Source of the DNA: Bacteroidota bacterium | GTDB taxonomy: Bacteria; Bacteroidota; Bacteroidia; AKYH767-A; 2013-40CM-41-45 | Direction: 5' to 3' | DNA: 64,000 nt | Assembly (NCBI GenBank): GCA_016711505.1 | Contig: JADJSV010000001.1 | Location: 124,001 to 188,000, forward strand | Part shown: positions 1-7,575 of the stretch, piece after piece | How positions within the stretch are numbered: position 1 is the first letter of the stretch | Layout: each line of letters begins with the position of its first letter | The notes under the pieces: generated by a model | What the model was told of the DNA's origin: nothing | Database searches by the model: none | What the model saw: only the letters and a program-made list of their open reading frames with translations | Made by a program: the position numbers and the translations under genes

Positions 1-932
1 CTCCAAATTAAAATAATCACCCCCGACATAGCTATTGTAACTCCCAGTAACGACTGAAAGGTGATCTTTTCCTTGGTTAATATTCTTGCAACGAATAAAG
101 CGAAGGCTGGGACCAATGAAAAAATAGTTTGTGCAATTGAAGGTTCAATCAATGAAACTGTAAATAGGGATAGAGATACCCCTAATGTCGGTCCGAAAAT
201 CGTTCCGGCAATTGCAAACTTGATCCCACCATCTTTATTTTCAAAGAGTGGTTTCATCACTGTTTTTATTTTCCCACGAAAAATCGTGAGGAGATATAAG
301 GAGGATGTTGCAATTGTCAGCCTGATAAATGTTGCGTGAAAAGGGTTGATAGTAATAGCCAGTTCTTTTTCCATCAACATTCCTTTTTTTGCCAGAACTA
401 ATCCGGCACCCTGACAAAAGGCTGAGAGAATTCCTGCAATTACTCCTATTGTTATTTTTGATTGCTGATGAGTTGGAATTTTATCTCTTTCTTTTTTACC
501 CAGACTGATAAAATTTACTCCGATGATCGTTATAAAAATTCCGATTATGCCAATGTATGAAAGTGATTCGTCGAGCAAGATCCAGGCCAGACAAAGTGCA
601 GCAGCAGGAGCAAAGGTTGTCAGGACGCTTCCTAGCCTGGCACCTAAAACAGAGTACGCTTCGAAGGCAAAATAATCTCCTATTGTTAATCCAACTATTC
701 CGGATAGTCCTAGCCATAGCCAGGCTTGAGTATATTCAGAAGAAAATATTTCACTGAATGCTTTTGAGTCTACTGCGAAACTGATGATTGTTATGAAACA
801 CAATGCGAGCAATAGTCTGAAATGATTCAGAGAATTCGATCCTAATCTTCTTGCTGCTTGTGTGAATGGAAAAATGCAGAATGACCATGAAAGTGTTGTA
901 AGTAAACCGAAAAATATTCCTGGGTTCAACAT
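1..932 (-). CDS. EamA/DMT-family permease, C-terminus cut by window edge
   Basis: Reading from ATG at 932 toward the window start gives about 310 uninterrupted residues (N-terminus MLNPGIFFGLLTTLSW) with no stop before base 1, so the C-terminus is missing but probably short, since the family is about 300 residues. The protein is a string of hydrophobic helices in two halves (roughly residues 5-145 and 160-308), as in the duplicated EamA fold of drug/metabolite transporters. It is an inner-membrane exporter or importer of small metabolites; the substrate cannot be read from sequence. The start lies 4 bases after the stop of the YggS gene, so the two are probably co-transcribed. Confidence 0.85.
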   Translation of the reverse strand, partial: MLNPGIFFGLLTTLSWSFCIFPFTQAARRLGSNSLNHFRLLLALCFITIISFAVDSKAFSEIFSSEYTQAWLWLGLSGIVGLTIGDYFAFEAYSVLGARLGSVLTTFAPAAALCLAWILLDESLSYIGIIGIFITIIGVNFISLGKKERDKIPTHQQSKITIGVIAGILSAFCQGAGLVLAKKGMLMEKELAITINPFHATFIRLTIATSSLYLLTIFRGKIKTVMKPLFENKDGGIKFAIAGTIFGPTLGVSLSLFTVSLIEPSIAQTIFSLVPAFALFVARILTKEKITFQSLLGVTIAMSGVIILIW

Positions 933-936
933 GTCA

Positions 937-1584
937 TTAACTTCTTGAGCCAAATATTGCCGATCCAATGCGGATCATTGTGCTTCCTTCATTCAAAGCG
1001 ATCATGTAATCGCTTGTCATTCCCATGGAAAGTGTATCTAATCCATGCGACTTATGTTTGTCGTAAAACTGTCGAAGTGTTTTAAATTCAGTTCTGATAA
1101 GATCATTGTCTTCCGTGTTTGAAGCCATACCCATAAAACCTTTGATGGTAATATTTTTCAGATCCGGTAATAATGATCCGTTGAAAAACTCATCTGCTTC
1201 CTCGAAACTCAATCCGAACTTGGTGTCTTCGGTGGCAATGTAAATTTGCAATAAACAATGCGCCATGATATTCTGCTTTTGTGCTTGTTTATTGATCTCG
1301 ACCAGTAATTTCAGACTATCAACTCCATGGATCAGCTTTGTGACAGGTAGTATGTTCTTAACTTTATTAGTTTGTAAGTGTCCTATGAAATGCCATTCTA
1401 CGCCATCAACTTTCATTGCCTTTTCCAGCAATTCCTGCACGTAATTCTCCCCGAAAACATGTTGTCCATGACTCTGAAGTTCTTTAATTGCTTCAACAGG
1501 TTTTGTCTTGCTAACTGCAACCAGCTGTGCGTTAAAGGGCTTGAGTTCAGAAAGGATCCTCTGGTAGTTAAGGAGATTGATCAT
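937..1584 (-). CDS. yggS: YggS/PLPBP family pyridoxal-phosphate homeostasis protein
   Basis: This cytoplasmic 215-residue protein has the family landmarks in order: LVAVSKTKP with the PLP-binding lysine at K26, FGENYVQE, WHFIGHLQTNK, SMGMTSDY and a C-terminal IRIGSAIFGSR. YggS-type proteins bind PLP on a single TIM barrel, have no known catalytic turnover, and buffer PLP supply and amino-acid pools. Length is close to the usual ~220-230. It is the upstream gene of a two-gene minus-strand unit with the DMT permease, separated by 4 bases. The ATG at 1584 gives the normal family N-terminus. Confidence 0.93.
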   Translation of the reverse strand: MINLLNYQRILSELKPFNAQLVAVSKTKPVEAIKELQSHGQHVFGENYVQELLEKAMKVDGVEWHFIGHLQTNKVKNILPVTKLIHGVDSLKLLVEINKQAQKQNIMAHCLLQIYIATEDTKFGLSFEEADEFFNGSLLPDLKNITIKGFMGMASNTEDNDLIRTEFKTLRQFYDKHKSHGLDTLSMGMTSDYMIALNEGSTMIRIGSAIFGSRS

Positions 1585-1686
1585 CGGGGTGTAAAGTAAC
1601 TTTTACTGATTGAAAGGAACAAATATGGCTAAAGATTGTTATTAATGGTATCATTGTGGAAAAATTCATTTTATTTCAATTAAAGT

Positions 1687-2256
1687 ATGTCAATAAGTAA
1701 AAAAGTTAAGTCGATTAAATATGCTATCAAAAATTTCCTGTTTGCATTCAGGAAATATTCAGGTAATAAAAGTAACCTGAAGTCAATCTATGACCGGACT
1801 TTTGTTGATGATGAAGGGAAGACTGTTAACCTTTCAGAGTTCAAAGGTAAAAAACTACTGATCGTGAATACAGCCTCTGCTTGTGGTTACACATATCAGT
1901 ATACTGATCTTGAAAAATTGTCGGTTGAAAATAAAGACAAACTGAATTTGGTAGCTTTTCCGTGCAACGATTTTGGTAAACAGGAGCAGGGTAGTAATGA
2001 AGAGATCCAGAGTTTCTGTAAAGTAAATTTTGGTGTAACTTTTAAAGTCTTTAAGAAAACAAAAGTTAAACGTTCAGATAAAAATCAGATTTTTCACTGG
2101 CTCACCAATTCCGAACTCAACGGTTGGAACGATCAGGTTCCAATGTGGAATTTCTGGAAGTTTTTGATCGATGAAGAGGGACGGTTGGTTGCTGTCTTTC
2201 CTTCGAGATATTCGCCGATTGGTGGTGAGTTGTTGAAAATGTTGGAATGTGATTAA
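1687..2256 (+). CDS. Glutathione peroxidase family (probably thioredoxin-dependent)
   Basis: The 189-residue product is a thiol peroxidase of the GPx family that reduces hydrogen and organic peroxides. The peroxidatic cysteine is C66 in NTASACGYTYQY. The FPCNDFGKQEQGSNEE block keeps the active-site glutamine, and MWNFWKFLI supplies the Trp-Asn pair. A further cysteine in QSFCKVNFGVTF sits where thioredoxin-dependent members carry the resolving cysteine, so thioredoxin rather than glutathione is the likelier reductant (inference). The N-terminus carries about 30 extra basic and hydrophobic residues before the domain, without a clear signal peptide. It stands alone, divergent from yggS. Confidence 0.92.
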   Translation: MSISKKVKSIKYAIKNFLFAFRKYSGNKSNLKSIYDRTFVDDEGKTVNLSEFKGKKLLIVNTASACGYTYQYTDLEKLSVENKDKLNLVAFPCNDFGKQEQGSNEEIQSFCKVNFGVTFKVFKKTKVKRSDKNQIFHWLTNSELNGWNDQVPMWNFWKFLIDEEGRLVAVFPSRYSPIGGELLKMLECD

Positions 2257-2318
2257 ACGATCTTCCATTGCGGTTGTGTATATCGCCCTTCAGGGCTCCA
2301 ATAAAAAACATATAGCGC

Positions 2319-2445
2319 TGAAGGCGCGATATTCGTCAGCGACGGGCAACGCCCATCGAAATGAAGGCGCGATATTCGTCAGCGACGGGCAACGCCCATC
2401 GAAATGAAGGCGCGATATTCATCATCGACGGGCAACCGTCAATAA
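2319..2445. repeat. 43-bp tandem repeat, about three copies
   Basis: Copies begin at 2319, 2362 and 2405, exactly 43 bases apart. The first two are near identical and the third is diverged and ends early. Each unit carries GACGGGCAACGCCC, a short GGGC/GCCC stem. Just upstream, 2284-2297 holds another palindrome, GCCCTTCAGGGC. The block is GC-richer than the flanks and lies between the convergent GPx and DUF1015 genes. The rest of 2257-2551 is AT-rich and I see no gene in it. Confidence 0.85.
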
Positions 2446-2551
2446 AATAAATTTATAATTGAAATCAACAATTATTAAATCAAATGCATCAATCATTAGA
2501 AAAAATATATACATATTGATTTTAATGCGAAGTTTCTAAATCACTTCCAAA

Positions 2552-3796
2552 TTAACCAAGCGAATGCAAAACCAACCCGCTCCGTAACTTCGGCTCAAAC
2601 CAAGTCACCTTCGGCGGCATTGTTAATCCTGCGTCTGCTATGTCGATCAGTTGTTTCATTGTAACCGGATAAAGTGCGAATGCAACTTTCATATTGCCAC
2701 TGTTCACACGCTTTTCAAGTTCACCCAATCCTCTTAGTCCGCCGACAAATTCTATTCGCTTATCTGTTCGCAGATCTTTAATATTTAAAATCGGTTCAAG
2801 TACTTGTTTGGAAAGAATTGTTACATCAAGTACTCCGATCGGATCGTTGTTATCGTAAGTATTGTCTTTTGCTTTCAGGCAATACCATTTTCCTTCCAGA
2901 AACATTCCGAATTCATGCAAGTGTATGGGACGGAATTCGCTTGTTCCTTTTTCTTCCACCTCAAAACCTGATTTCAATTTTTCCAGAAACTCTTCTTTGG
3001 AATTTCCATTCAGATCTTTTACAACCCGGTTGTAATCCATAATGGCAAGTTGATTGTCCGGAAAATGTACTGCAAGAAAATAATTGTAATTTTCTTTACC
3101 GGTATGATTCGGATTTTTTTCCTTCATTTCTTTTCCGACCAATGCTGCTGCTGCGGTTCTGTGATGGCCGTCTGCTACATAAGTTGCCGGAAGTGAAGCG
3201 AAATGTTTTGTAATGTCTGCAATCTGCTTACCGCCTTTCACGATCCAGAAGGTGTGACTGATCTTGTCTTCCGTTGTAAAATCATATTCGGGTTCTGACT
3301 TGATCACTTCATTGACGATCTCATCAAGTGCAGGTAAATTCGGGTATGCAAAGAAAACCGGTTCGTAATTCAATTTGCTGTAACGAACATGATTCTTTCT
3401 GTCTTCTTCTTTATCAGGGCGAGTTAGTTCGTGTTTTTTTATAACATTGTTGAAGTAATCATCAATTGATGCAGCACCAACAATTCCATATTGCCGACGG
3501 CCATTCATAGTTTGTGCATAGATGTAGTAATATTCTTTATCATCCGTAAAGAACACACCATCTTTCACCATTTTATTGAAATTCGAAATACCTTTCTCGT
3601 AAATTTCGGGAGTGTAATGATCGTGCTCATCAGGAAAATCGATTTCAGGTTTTATGACATGATAAAAGGAGATAGGATTACCTTCAGCTTCTTTACGCGC
3701 TTCTTTTTCATCCAATACATCGTATGGTTTACTTGCTACTTTCAATACATTTTCTTTCGTCGGACGAATGCCTTTGAAAGGTTTTAGAATTGCCAT
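2552..3796 (-). CDS. DUF1015 family protein
   Basis: A 414-residue cytoplasmic protein of the DUF1015 family, whose biochemical role is not established. Landmarks are the N-terminal PFKGIRPT and SKPYDVLDEKEAR segments and the central motif VADGHHRTAAA, the most conserved part of the family. Length is typical. It follows the class V aminotransferase by 15 bases on the same strand, so the pair is probably one transcript. In Bacteroidota the family commonly sits beside serine/glyoxylate-type aminotransferases, which suggests, but does not show, a link to amino-acid metabolism. Confidence 0.88.
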   Translation of the reverse strand: MAILKPFKGIRPTKENVLKVASKPYDVLDEKEARKEAEGNPISFYHVIKPEIDFPDEHDHYTPEIYEKGISNFNKMVKDGVFFTDDKEYYYIYAQTMNGRRQYGIVGAASIDDYFNNVIKKHELTRPDKEEDRKNHVRYSKLNYEPVFFAYPNLPALDEIVNEVIKSEPEYDFTTEDKISHTFWIVKGGKQIADITKHFASLPATYVADGHHRTAAAALVGKEMKEKNPNHTGKENYNYFLAVHFPDNQLAIMDYNRVVKDLNGNSKEEFLEKLKSGFEVEEKGTSEFRPIHLHEFGMFLEGKWYCLKAKDNTYDNNDPIGVLDVTILSKQVLEPILNIKDLRTDKRIEFVGGLRGLGELEKRVNSGNMKVAFALYPVTMKQLIDIADAGLTMPPKVTWFEPKLRSGLVLHSLG

Positions 3797-3811
3797 CGTA
3801 TTTTTTTTAGA

Positions 3812-4888
3812 TCAATTTAATTTTAAGATTCTTTCCATTGCTTCAGTCAATACAATGAGATCATCGATCGTAAGATCGCCCATGTGACCGATGCGGAAAG
3901 TTTTATTTTTTAATTCGTTGTAGCCATTTGAGATGACCATGTTTTCTTTCAAAAGTTCTTTGTTGAGTTCTGCGACATTGATGTTTCGCGTATTCTCTAT
4001 CGTCGTCACGGTCATCGATTCAAATCCGGGCATAACATGCAATTTGAAAAAATGACTTGCCCAGTTGATCATGTATTCAGCCATTTCAATATGACGGATG
4101 AAACGATTCTCAATTCCTTCTTTCATGATGCGATCGAGTTGGAAGTCCATTGCAAACATGTGTGACAAAGAAGGAGTGCAGGAATACTGATGATCTTTCT
4201 TGTCGATGAATTCACACAGCGTCAGAAAATCGAGATAATAACCTCTGTGACCAATACTCTTGAATCGTTCTTCAGCTTTATCAGACACAGATGCCAGTGA
4301 CAATCCCGGAGGAAGTGCCAGTGCTTTTTGCGATGAAGAAATACAAACATCAATTCCCAAACGATCAACCTCAATTTTCGCACCACCTAATGAACTCACA
4401 GTATCTACTAACCAAACTACATCCGGATATTTTCTGATCACTTCAGCAATAGCATCGATGGGATTCATCAAGCCTGTTGAAGTTTCATTATGTGTTAAAG
4501 TAACAACATCGTATTTTCCGGTCTTCAGATATTTGTCAACTGTTTCCGGCATATTCGGATGACCGGAGATCTCTTCGTGAAGATCTGCTTCAATACCATT
4601 CAGTTTAGCCAGTTCATGCCATCTTTTCCCAAAAGCTCCTACAGAAAAAACGATCGCTCGCTTCTTAGTTGCTGAACGAATTGCACCTTCCATTAAACCG
4701 GTCCCTGAAGATGTACTCAATACAATTTTGTTCTGAGTAAACATCAATTGCTTGAGTTTATTGGAGATGTTCCGTTGTAAGTCAGACGCTTCCGGAGTCC
4801 GGTGACCCATCATGGGTGTTGCCATTTTAGCAAGCACATCAGGATGAACGTAGGTAGGACCGGGGATGAATAGTTTTAAATTCTCCAT
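3812..4888 (-). CDS. Class V aminotransferase (alanine-glyoxylate / serine-pyruvate type)
   Basis: A PLP enzyme of 358 residues. The N-terminal FIPGPTYVHPDVL and GHRTPE segments are typical of the alanine-glyoxylate/serine-glyoxylate branch. SSGTG near residue 60 binds phosphate, D162 in VDTVSSLGG contacts the PLP ring nitrogen, and K188 in SSSQKALALPPG is the Schiff-base lysine. The exact donor and acceptor are not certain; a phosphoserine, serine or alanine transaminase role is possible. It is the first gene of a unit with DUF1015. The upstream region holds two perfect inverted repeats that could be regulatory. Confidence 0.88.
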   Translation of the reverse strand: MENLKLFIPGPTYVHPDVLAKMATPMMGHRTPEASDLQRNISNKLKQLMFTQNKIVLSTSSGTGLMEGAIRSATKKRAIVFSVGAFGKRWHELAKLNGIEADLHEEISGHPNMPETVDKYLKTGKYDVVTLTHNETSTGLMNPIDAIAEVIRKYPDVVWLVDTVSSLGGAKIEVDRLGIDVCISSSQKALALPPGLSLASVSDKAEERFKSIGHRGYYLDFLTLCEFIDKKDHQYSCTPSLSHMFAMDFQLDRIMKEGIENRFIRHIEMAEYMINWASHFFKLHVMPGFESMTVTTIENTRNINVAELNKELLKENMVISNGYNELKNKTFRIGHMGDLTIDDLIVLTEAMERILKLN

Positions 4889-4905
4889 TTATACGAGATT
4901 GTTTT

Positions 4906-4956
4906 GGTGCGCGAATTTAATAAAAAGCGCACTAATGTGACTTAAAATGTCACATT
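4906..4956. promoter_or_regulatory. Two adjacent inverted repeats upstream of the aminotransferase gene
   Basis: The nearer palindrome (4906-4911 and 4927-4932) has perfect 6-bp arms, GTGCGC and GCGCAC. The farther one (4934-4956) has perfect 8-bp arms, AATGTGAC and GTCACATT, around a 7-bp spacer. Read on the minus strand they lie 18 to 68 bases before the start codon. TAAATTCG within the inner repeat differs by one base from a TAnnTTTG -7 box, so either repeat could be an operator. The TGTGA-N9-TCACA spacing does not fit a classical CRP site (N6). Confidence 0.45.
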
Positions 4957-5002
4957 GAAATGAATTAATAATTCCTGTTAATTTGGGAAAATTTCGATTT
5001 CG

Positions 5003-5872
5003 TTATTTTTCAGTAGGCTGAGGCAACTCCTTCACTGGCGCCGTCTCCGACCTCGCATCCACATCCTTATCCAACACATACCGCCCTTTTTTCAGATTGA
5101 ACGAATCATACGTTCCATCCGGTCCGGCTTGAGAGGAGAGATCAACATCAGTGGATTTTGAACGAGGAGTGCTGATATGATCGAGAATAATTTTCTTGCC
5201 ATTGTTTTCAAATCGCATAGACATTGAAGCTTGCGAATTAAAAGAATAGATCAAACGATTTTTATAAACGGAACCTGATTTCAACAATGGAAAACCAAAT
5301 TTCAGTTCACCTTTATCTATGTAACACACTTCAATTACTTTTTTAGTAATCTGCTGATTGAAACCTTTCCATCCAAGCAAAACGAAATAATTTTTTCCTT
5401 TGTACTTCACTTTGTTGACTGCATAATATGCAGCACCAAACCAGCGATCAGCTTTTAATTTTTCTGATTCAGGTTTTTGAATGATGGAAGTTGAGTCGGA
5501 GAGAAGGAAAGTCAGGATACTGTCTGTCTTCTCTTCTTTGATTTGCACATAACCAAAATACATGTACTTATCTCCTGCGTAATTCGGGAAAGTCCAGGAA
5601 TAAATTTTGAAACGATTCTCTGCATCTTTTACTATAGATACATTTTTGAAATCAGTGAATGGATTTTCAAAAGAATTTGCGCTATTCAGACTATCTGTAA
5701 AGCGCTTTTGAAATTCACTGGCAGCATTTGTTCGTATGGAATCATTTTCTCCACGTTGCATTTTCTGAATCAATACATGCAATGAATCTGAATTTTGCGC
5801 AGAACTAAAGTGCGGTTTAAATAAACCGAGAATAGCAAGAGTAAAGAATACAGAAATATTTTTTGAAAGCAT
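5003..5872 (-). CDS. Secreted protein of unknown function
   Basis: A 289-residue protein I do not recognise by motif. It starts with a clear signal peptide (MLSKNISVFFTLAILGLFKP, cleavage likely after the SSAQ near residue 25), so it is exported. The body is mixed alpha/beta with many aromatic residues (YSWTFPNYAGDKYMYFGYVQ, FVLLGWKGFNQQ) and ends in an acidic, proline-rich tail (PVKELPQPTEK). It has neither a lipobox nor a T9SS sorting domain, so it is probably periplasmic. It sits between the ferredoxin gene and the aminotransferase on the same strand. Confidence 0.7.
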   Translation of the reverse strand: MLSKNISVFFTLAILGLFKPHFSSAQNSDSLHVLIQKMQRGENDSIRTNAASEFQKRFTDSLNSANSFENPFTDFKNVSIVKDAENRFKIYSWTFPNYAGDKYMYFGYVQIKEEKTDSILTFLLSDSTSIIQKPESEKLKADRWFGAAYYAVNKVKYKGKNYFVLLGWKGFNQQITKKVIEVCYIDKGELKFGFPLLKSGSVYKNRLIYSFNSQASMSMRFENNGKKIILDHISTPRSKSTDVDLSSQAGPDGTYDSFNLKKGRYVLDKDVDARSETAPVKELPQPTEK

Positions 5873-5883
5873 CGTATAAAAAG

Positions 5884-5926
5884 AAAGGCCGCAAAGTATG
5901 AACGTTTGGCGGCCTTTATTATTTTT
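5884..5926. terminator. Rho-independent terminator after the ferredoxin gene
   Basis: A GC-rich stem (AAAGGCCGC at 5884 and GCGGCCTTT at 5909-5917) closes a 16-base loop. Read on the minus strand, it follows the ferredoxin stop at 5939 and ends in a T-rich tract. Confidence 0.75.
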
Positions 5927-5938
5927 TTATGGAATTAG

Positions 5939-6286
5939 TCAGCTGTGCATTGCTTCTTTTTTGCCAAGCAATACTTCTTTTGGTTCGCGGTAATTAGGAT
6001 CGTCTACACAACAATCAACCGGACAAACGGAAGCGCATTGTGGTTCATCGTGGAAACCTACACACTCTGTACATTTATCAGGGACGATATAATAAACATC
6101 CATTGCAACAGGAGCCTGAGGTGCGCTTGCATCGATATCAGAGCCATCGATTCGCTTGAAAGTTCCTTTTACTGATGTTCCATCTGACGCGCGCCATTCA
6201 GCACCGCCTTCATAAATTGCATTATTGGGACATTCCGGTTCGCATGCACCACAGTTGATGCATTCTTCGGTAATCATAATTGCCAT
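5939..6286 (-). CDS. 2[4Fe-4S] ferredoxin, Alvin-like
   Basis: A 115-residue soluble electron carrier. The first cluster is bound by C9, C12, C15 (ECINCGACEPECP) and, in the second half, a CP motif. The second motif is C72-x2-C75-x8-C84-x3-C88-P, whose eight-residue insertion between cysteines is typical of the Allochromatium-type 2[4Fe-4S] ferredoxins. An insertion of about 45 residues separates the motifs. It is divergent from the LuxC-like reductase, with 110 bases between start codons and a promoter for each, so the two may serve the same redox step (inference). A terminator follows. Confidence 0.93.
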   Translation of the reverse strand: MAIMITEECINCGACEPECPNNAIYEGGAEWRASDGTSVKGTFKRIDGSDIDASAPQAPVAMDVYYIVPDKCTECVGFHDEPQCASVCPVDCCVDDPNYREPKEVLLGKKEAMHS

Positions 6287-6319
6287 ATCTGTATTCTTTT
6301 GTGGTTATTTAGATTTGTA

Positions 6320-6348
6320 CAAAAATAAATAGAAAAAGTTCAAATCAA
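6320..6348 (-). promoter_or_regulatory. Bacteroidota-type promoter of the ferredoxin gene
   Basis: On the minus strand TTG (6348-6346), an 18-bp spacer and TATTTTTG (6327-6320) match the -33/-7 pattern TTG-N17-19-TAnnTTTG exactly. The expected transcript start leaves a leader of about 27 bases before the ATG at 6286. Confidence 0.7.
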
Positions 6349-6383
6349 AGCAACATCCCATCTTCTTTTCGATTTCTCTGTAT

Positions 6384-6391
6384 TATCTTTG
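6384..6391 (+). promoter_or_regulatory. -7 box directly abutting the LuxC-like start codon
   Basis: TATCTTTG is a perfect TAnnTTTG box and ends only 5 bases before the ATG at 6397. If used, transcription would begin at or next to the start codon and give a leaderless mRNA. No good -33 TTG is visible, which lowers confidence. Confidence 0.45.
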
Positions 6392-6396
6392 TCCCA

Positions 6397-7470
6397 ATGA
6401 ATGATATTAAGAACGTTTCTAAACAACTAGGACTTGTATTAAAGTCGAAAGTTGATCAATATACTGCTGATCCGCTTGCTTTTACTGACCTCAAAGAGGT
6501 GATGATCAGAGCGTTTCAATCGAATGGGTGGTTTACGGAGAAGAATATTCTGCTCGCTTTGACACAATGGGCAGATGCACTCACTGAAAACAACATTGAA
6601 CGCTGGCTTGAACCATATCAGAGTATTTCTTTTCAATCTCCTAAAAGGATAGGGGTTATCAATGCCGGAAATATTCCTTTTGTCGGATTACATGATCTCA
6701 TCTCTGTATTAATCAGCGGTCATATCTATCACGGAAAAAATTCTTCCAATGATAAATATCTTTTACCATGGATTGCAAAACTGTTGATCGAGATCGAACC
6801 GGAATTGAAAACCCGGATTCATTTCGTTGAGAAATTAAATGAAATCGATGCAGTCATTGCAACCGGGAGCGATAATTCTTCGCGCTACTTCGATTATTAT
6901 TTCGGAAAATATCCGCACATCATTCGCAAAAATAGAAATGGAATTGCAATTCTCACCGGTGATGAAACAACCGATGAGTTATCACTTTTAGGAAAAGACA
7001 TTTTTCAATACTTCGGATTAGGTTGCAGAAATGTTTCCAAAATGTATGTTCCGAAAGATTACAACTTCAATAAATTTTTCGAATCGATCTACAATGAAAA
7101 TGAAGTAATGAATCATACGAAGTATATGAACAACTTCGATTACAATAATTCAGTGCTGCTCTTAAAATTAGTTCCGTTTTTGCAGAATGGTTTTCTGATC
7201 ATAAGGGAAGAGGAAGTTATTCCGTCGCCGATCTCCATTGTACATTATGAAAAATATGAAAACGAAAGCTTGTTGTTTGAAAAATTAATTCCTCTTAAGG
7301 ATCAGTTGCAATGTATTGTTTCTAAAACTCAGTTGCCTCCTTCATTGAAAAATCTTCAGGTAGGTTTTGGAAAAACGCAGGAACCGGCTCTTTGGGATTA
7401 TGCGGATGGGGTGGATACGCTTGATTTCTTACAAAAAATTATAACACTGAGTGCACTAAGATCACAATAA
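6397..7470 (+). CDS. Acyl-CoA reductase, LuxC-like
   Basis: A 357-residue protein related to LuxC, which reduces fatty acyl-CoA or acyl-thioesters to aldehyde with NADPH via an acyl-cysteine. The nucleophile is probably C210 in YFGLGCRNVSKMYV. The N-terminal cofactor side shows IGVINAGNIPFVGLHD and AVIATGSDNSSRYF. It is shorter than bioluminescence LuxC (~480) but similar to stand-alone Bacteroidota versions. No luxAB or luxD is nearby, so this is not light production; lipid or wax aldehyde formation is possible. The last eight codons (TLSALRSQ) and the stop lie inside the left arm of a dispersed hairpin repeat, so the C-terminus is repeat-derived. Confidence 0.88.
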   Translation: MNDIKNVSKQLGLVLKSKVDQYTADPLAFTDLKEVMIRAFQSNGWFTEKNILLALTQWADALTENNIERWLEPYQSISFQSPKRIGVINAGNIPFVGLHDLISVLISGHIYHGKNSSNDKYLLPWIAKLLIEIEPELKTRIHFVEKLNEIDAVIATGSDNSSRYFDYYFGKYPHIIRKNRNGIAILTGDETTDELSLLGKDIFQYFGLGCRNVSKMYVPKDYNFNKFFESIYNENEVMNHTKYMNNFDYNNSVLLLKLVPFLQNGFLIIREEEVIPSPISIVHYEKYENESLLFEKLIPLKDQLQCIVSKTQLPPSLKNLQVGFGKTQEPALWDYADGVDTLDFLQKIITLSALRSQ

Positions 7471-7520
7471 GAACACGGAATACTTAGTAGTCTTCTTGTG
7501 ATCTTAGTGCACTCAGTGTT
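7443..7520. repeat. Dispersed long-hairpin repeat, copy 1 (perfect 25-bp arms)
   Basis: Bases 7443-7467 and 7496-7520 are perfect reverse complements over 25 positions, around a 28-base centre. The left arm overlaps the end of the LuxC-like gene. The centre is nearly identical to that of the copy at 57454-57533, and the arms resemble those at 19247-19324. It lies between convergent genes and could act as a bidirectional terminator. Confidence 0.9.
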
Positions 7521-7575
7521 TAATTTTCTTTGCAAATAAGATTCGCAAATTTTTTCTTTAAACTTTCAATTTAAT

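Noticed and set aside
4934..4956. CRP/FNR site
   Set aside because: The distance between TGTGA and TCACA is 9, not 6, so it does not fit the classical site; kept only as a palindrome.
6397..7470. Part of a bioluminescence lux operon
   Set aside because: No luxA, luxB, luxD or luxE is nearby and the protein is shorter than bioluminescence LuxC; only the acyl-CoA reductase family assignment is supported.
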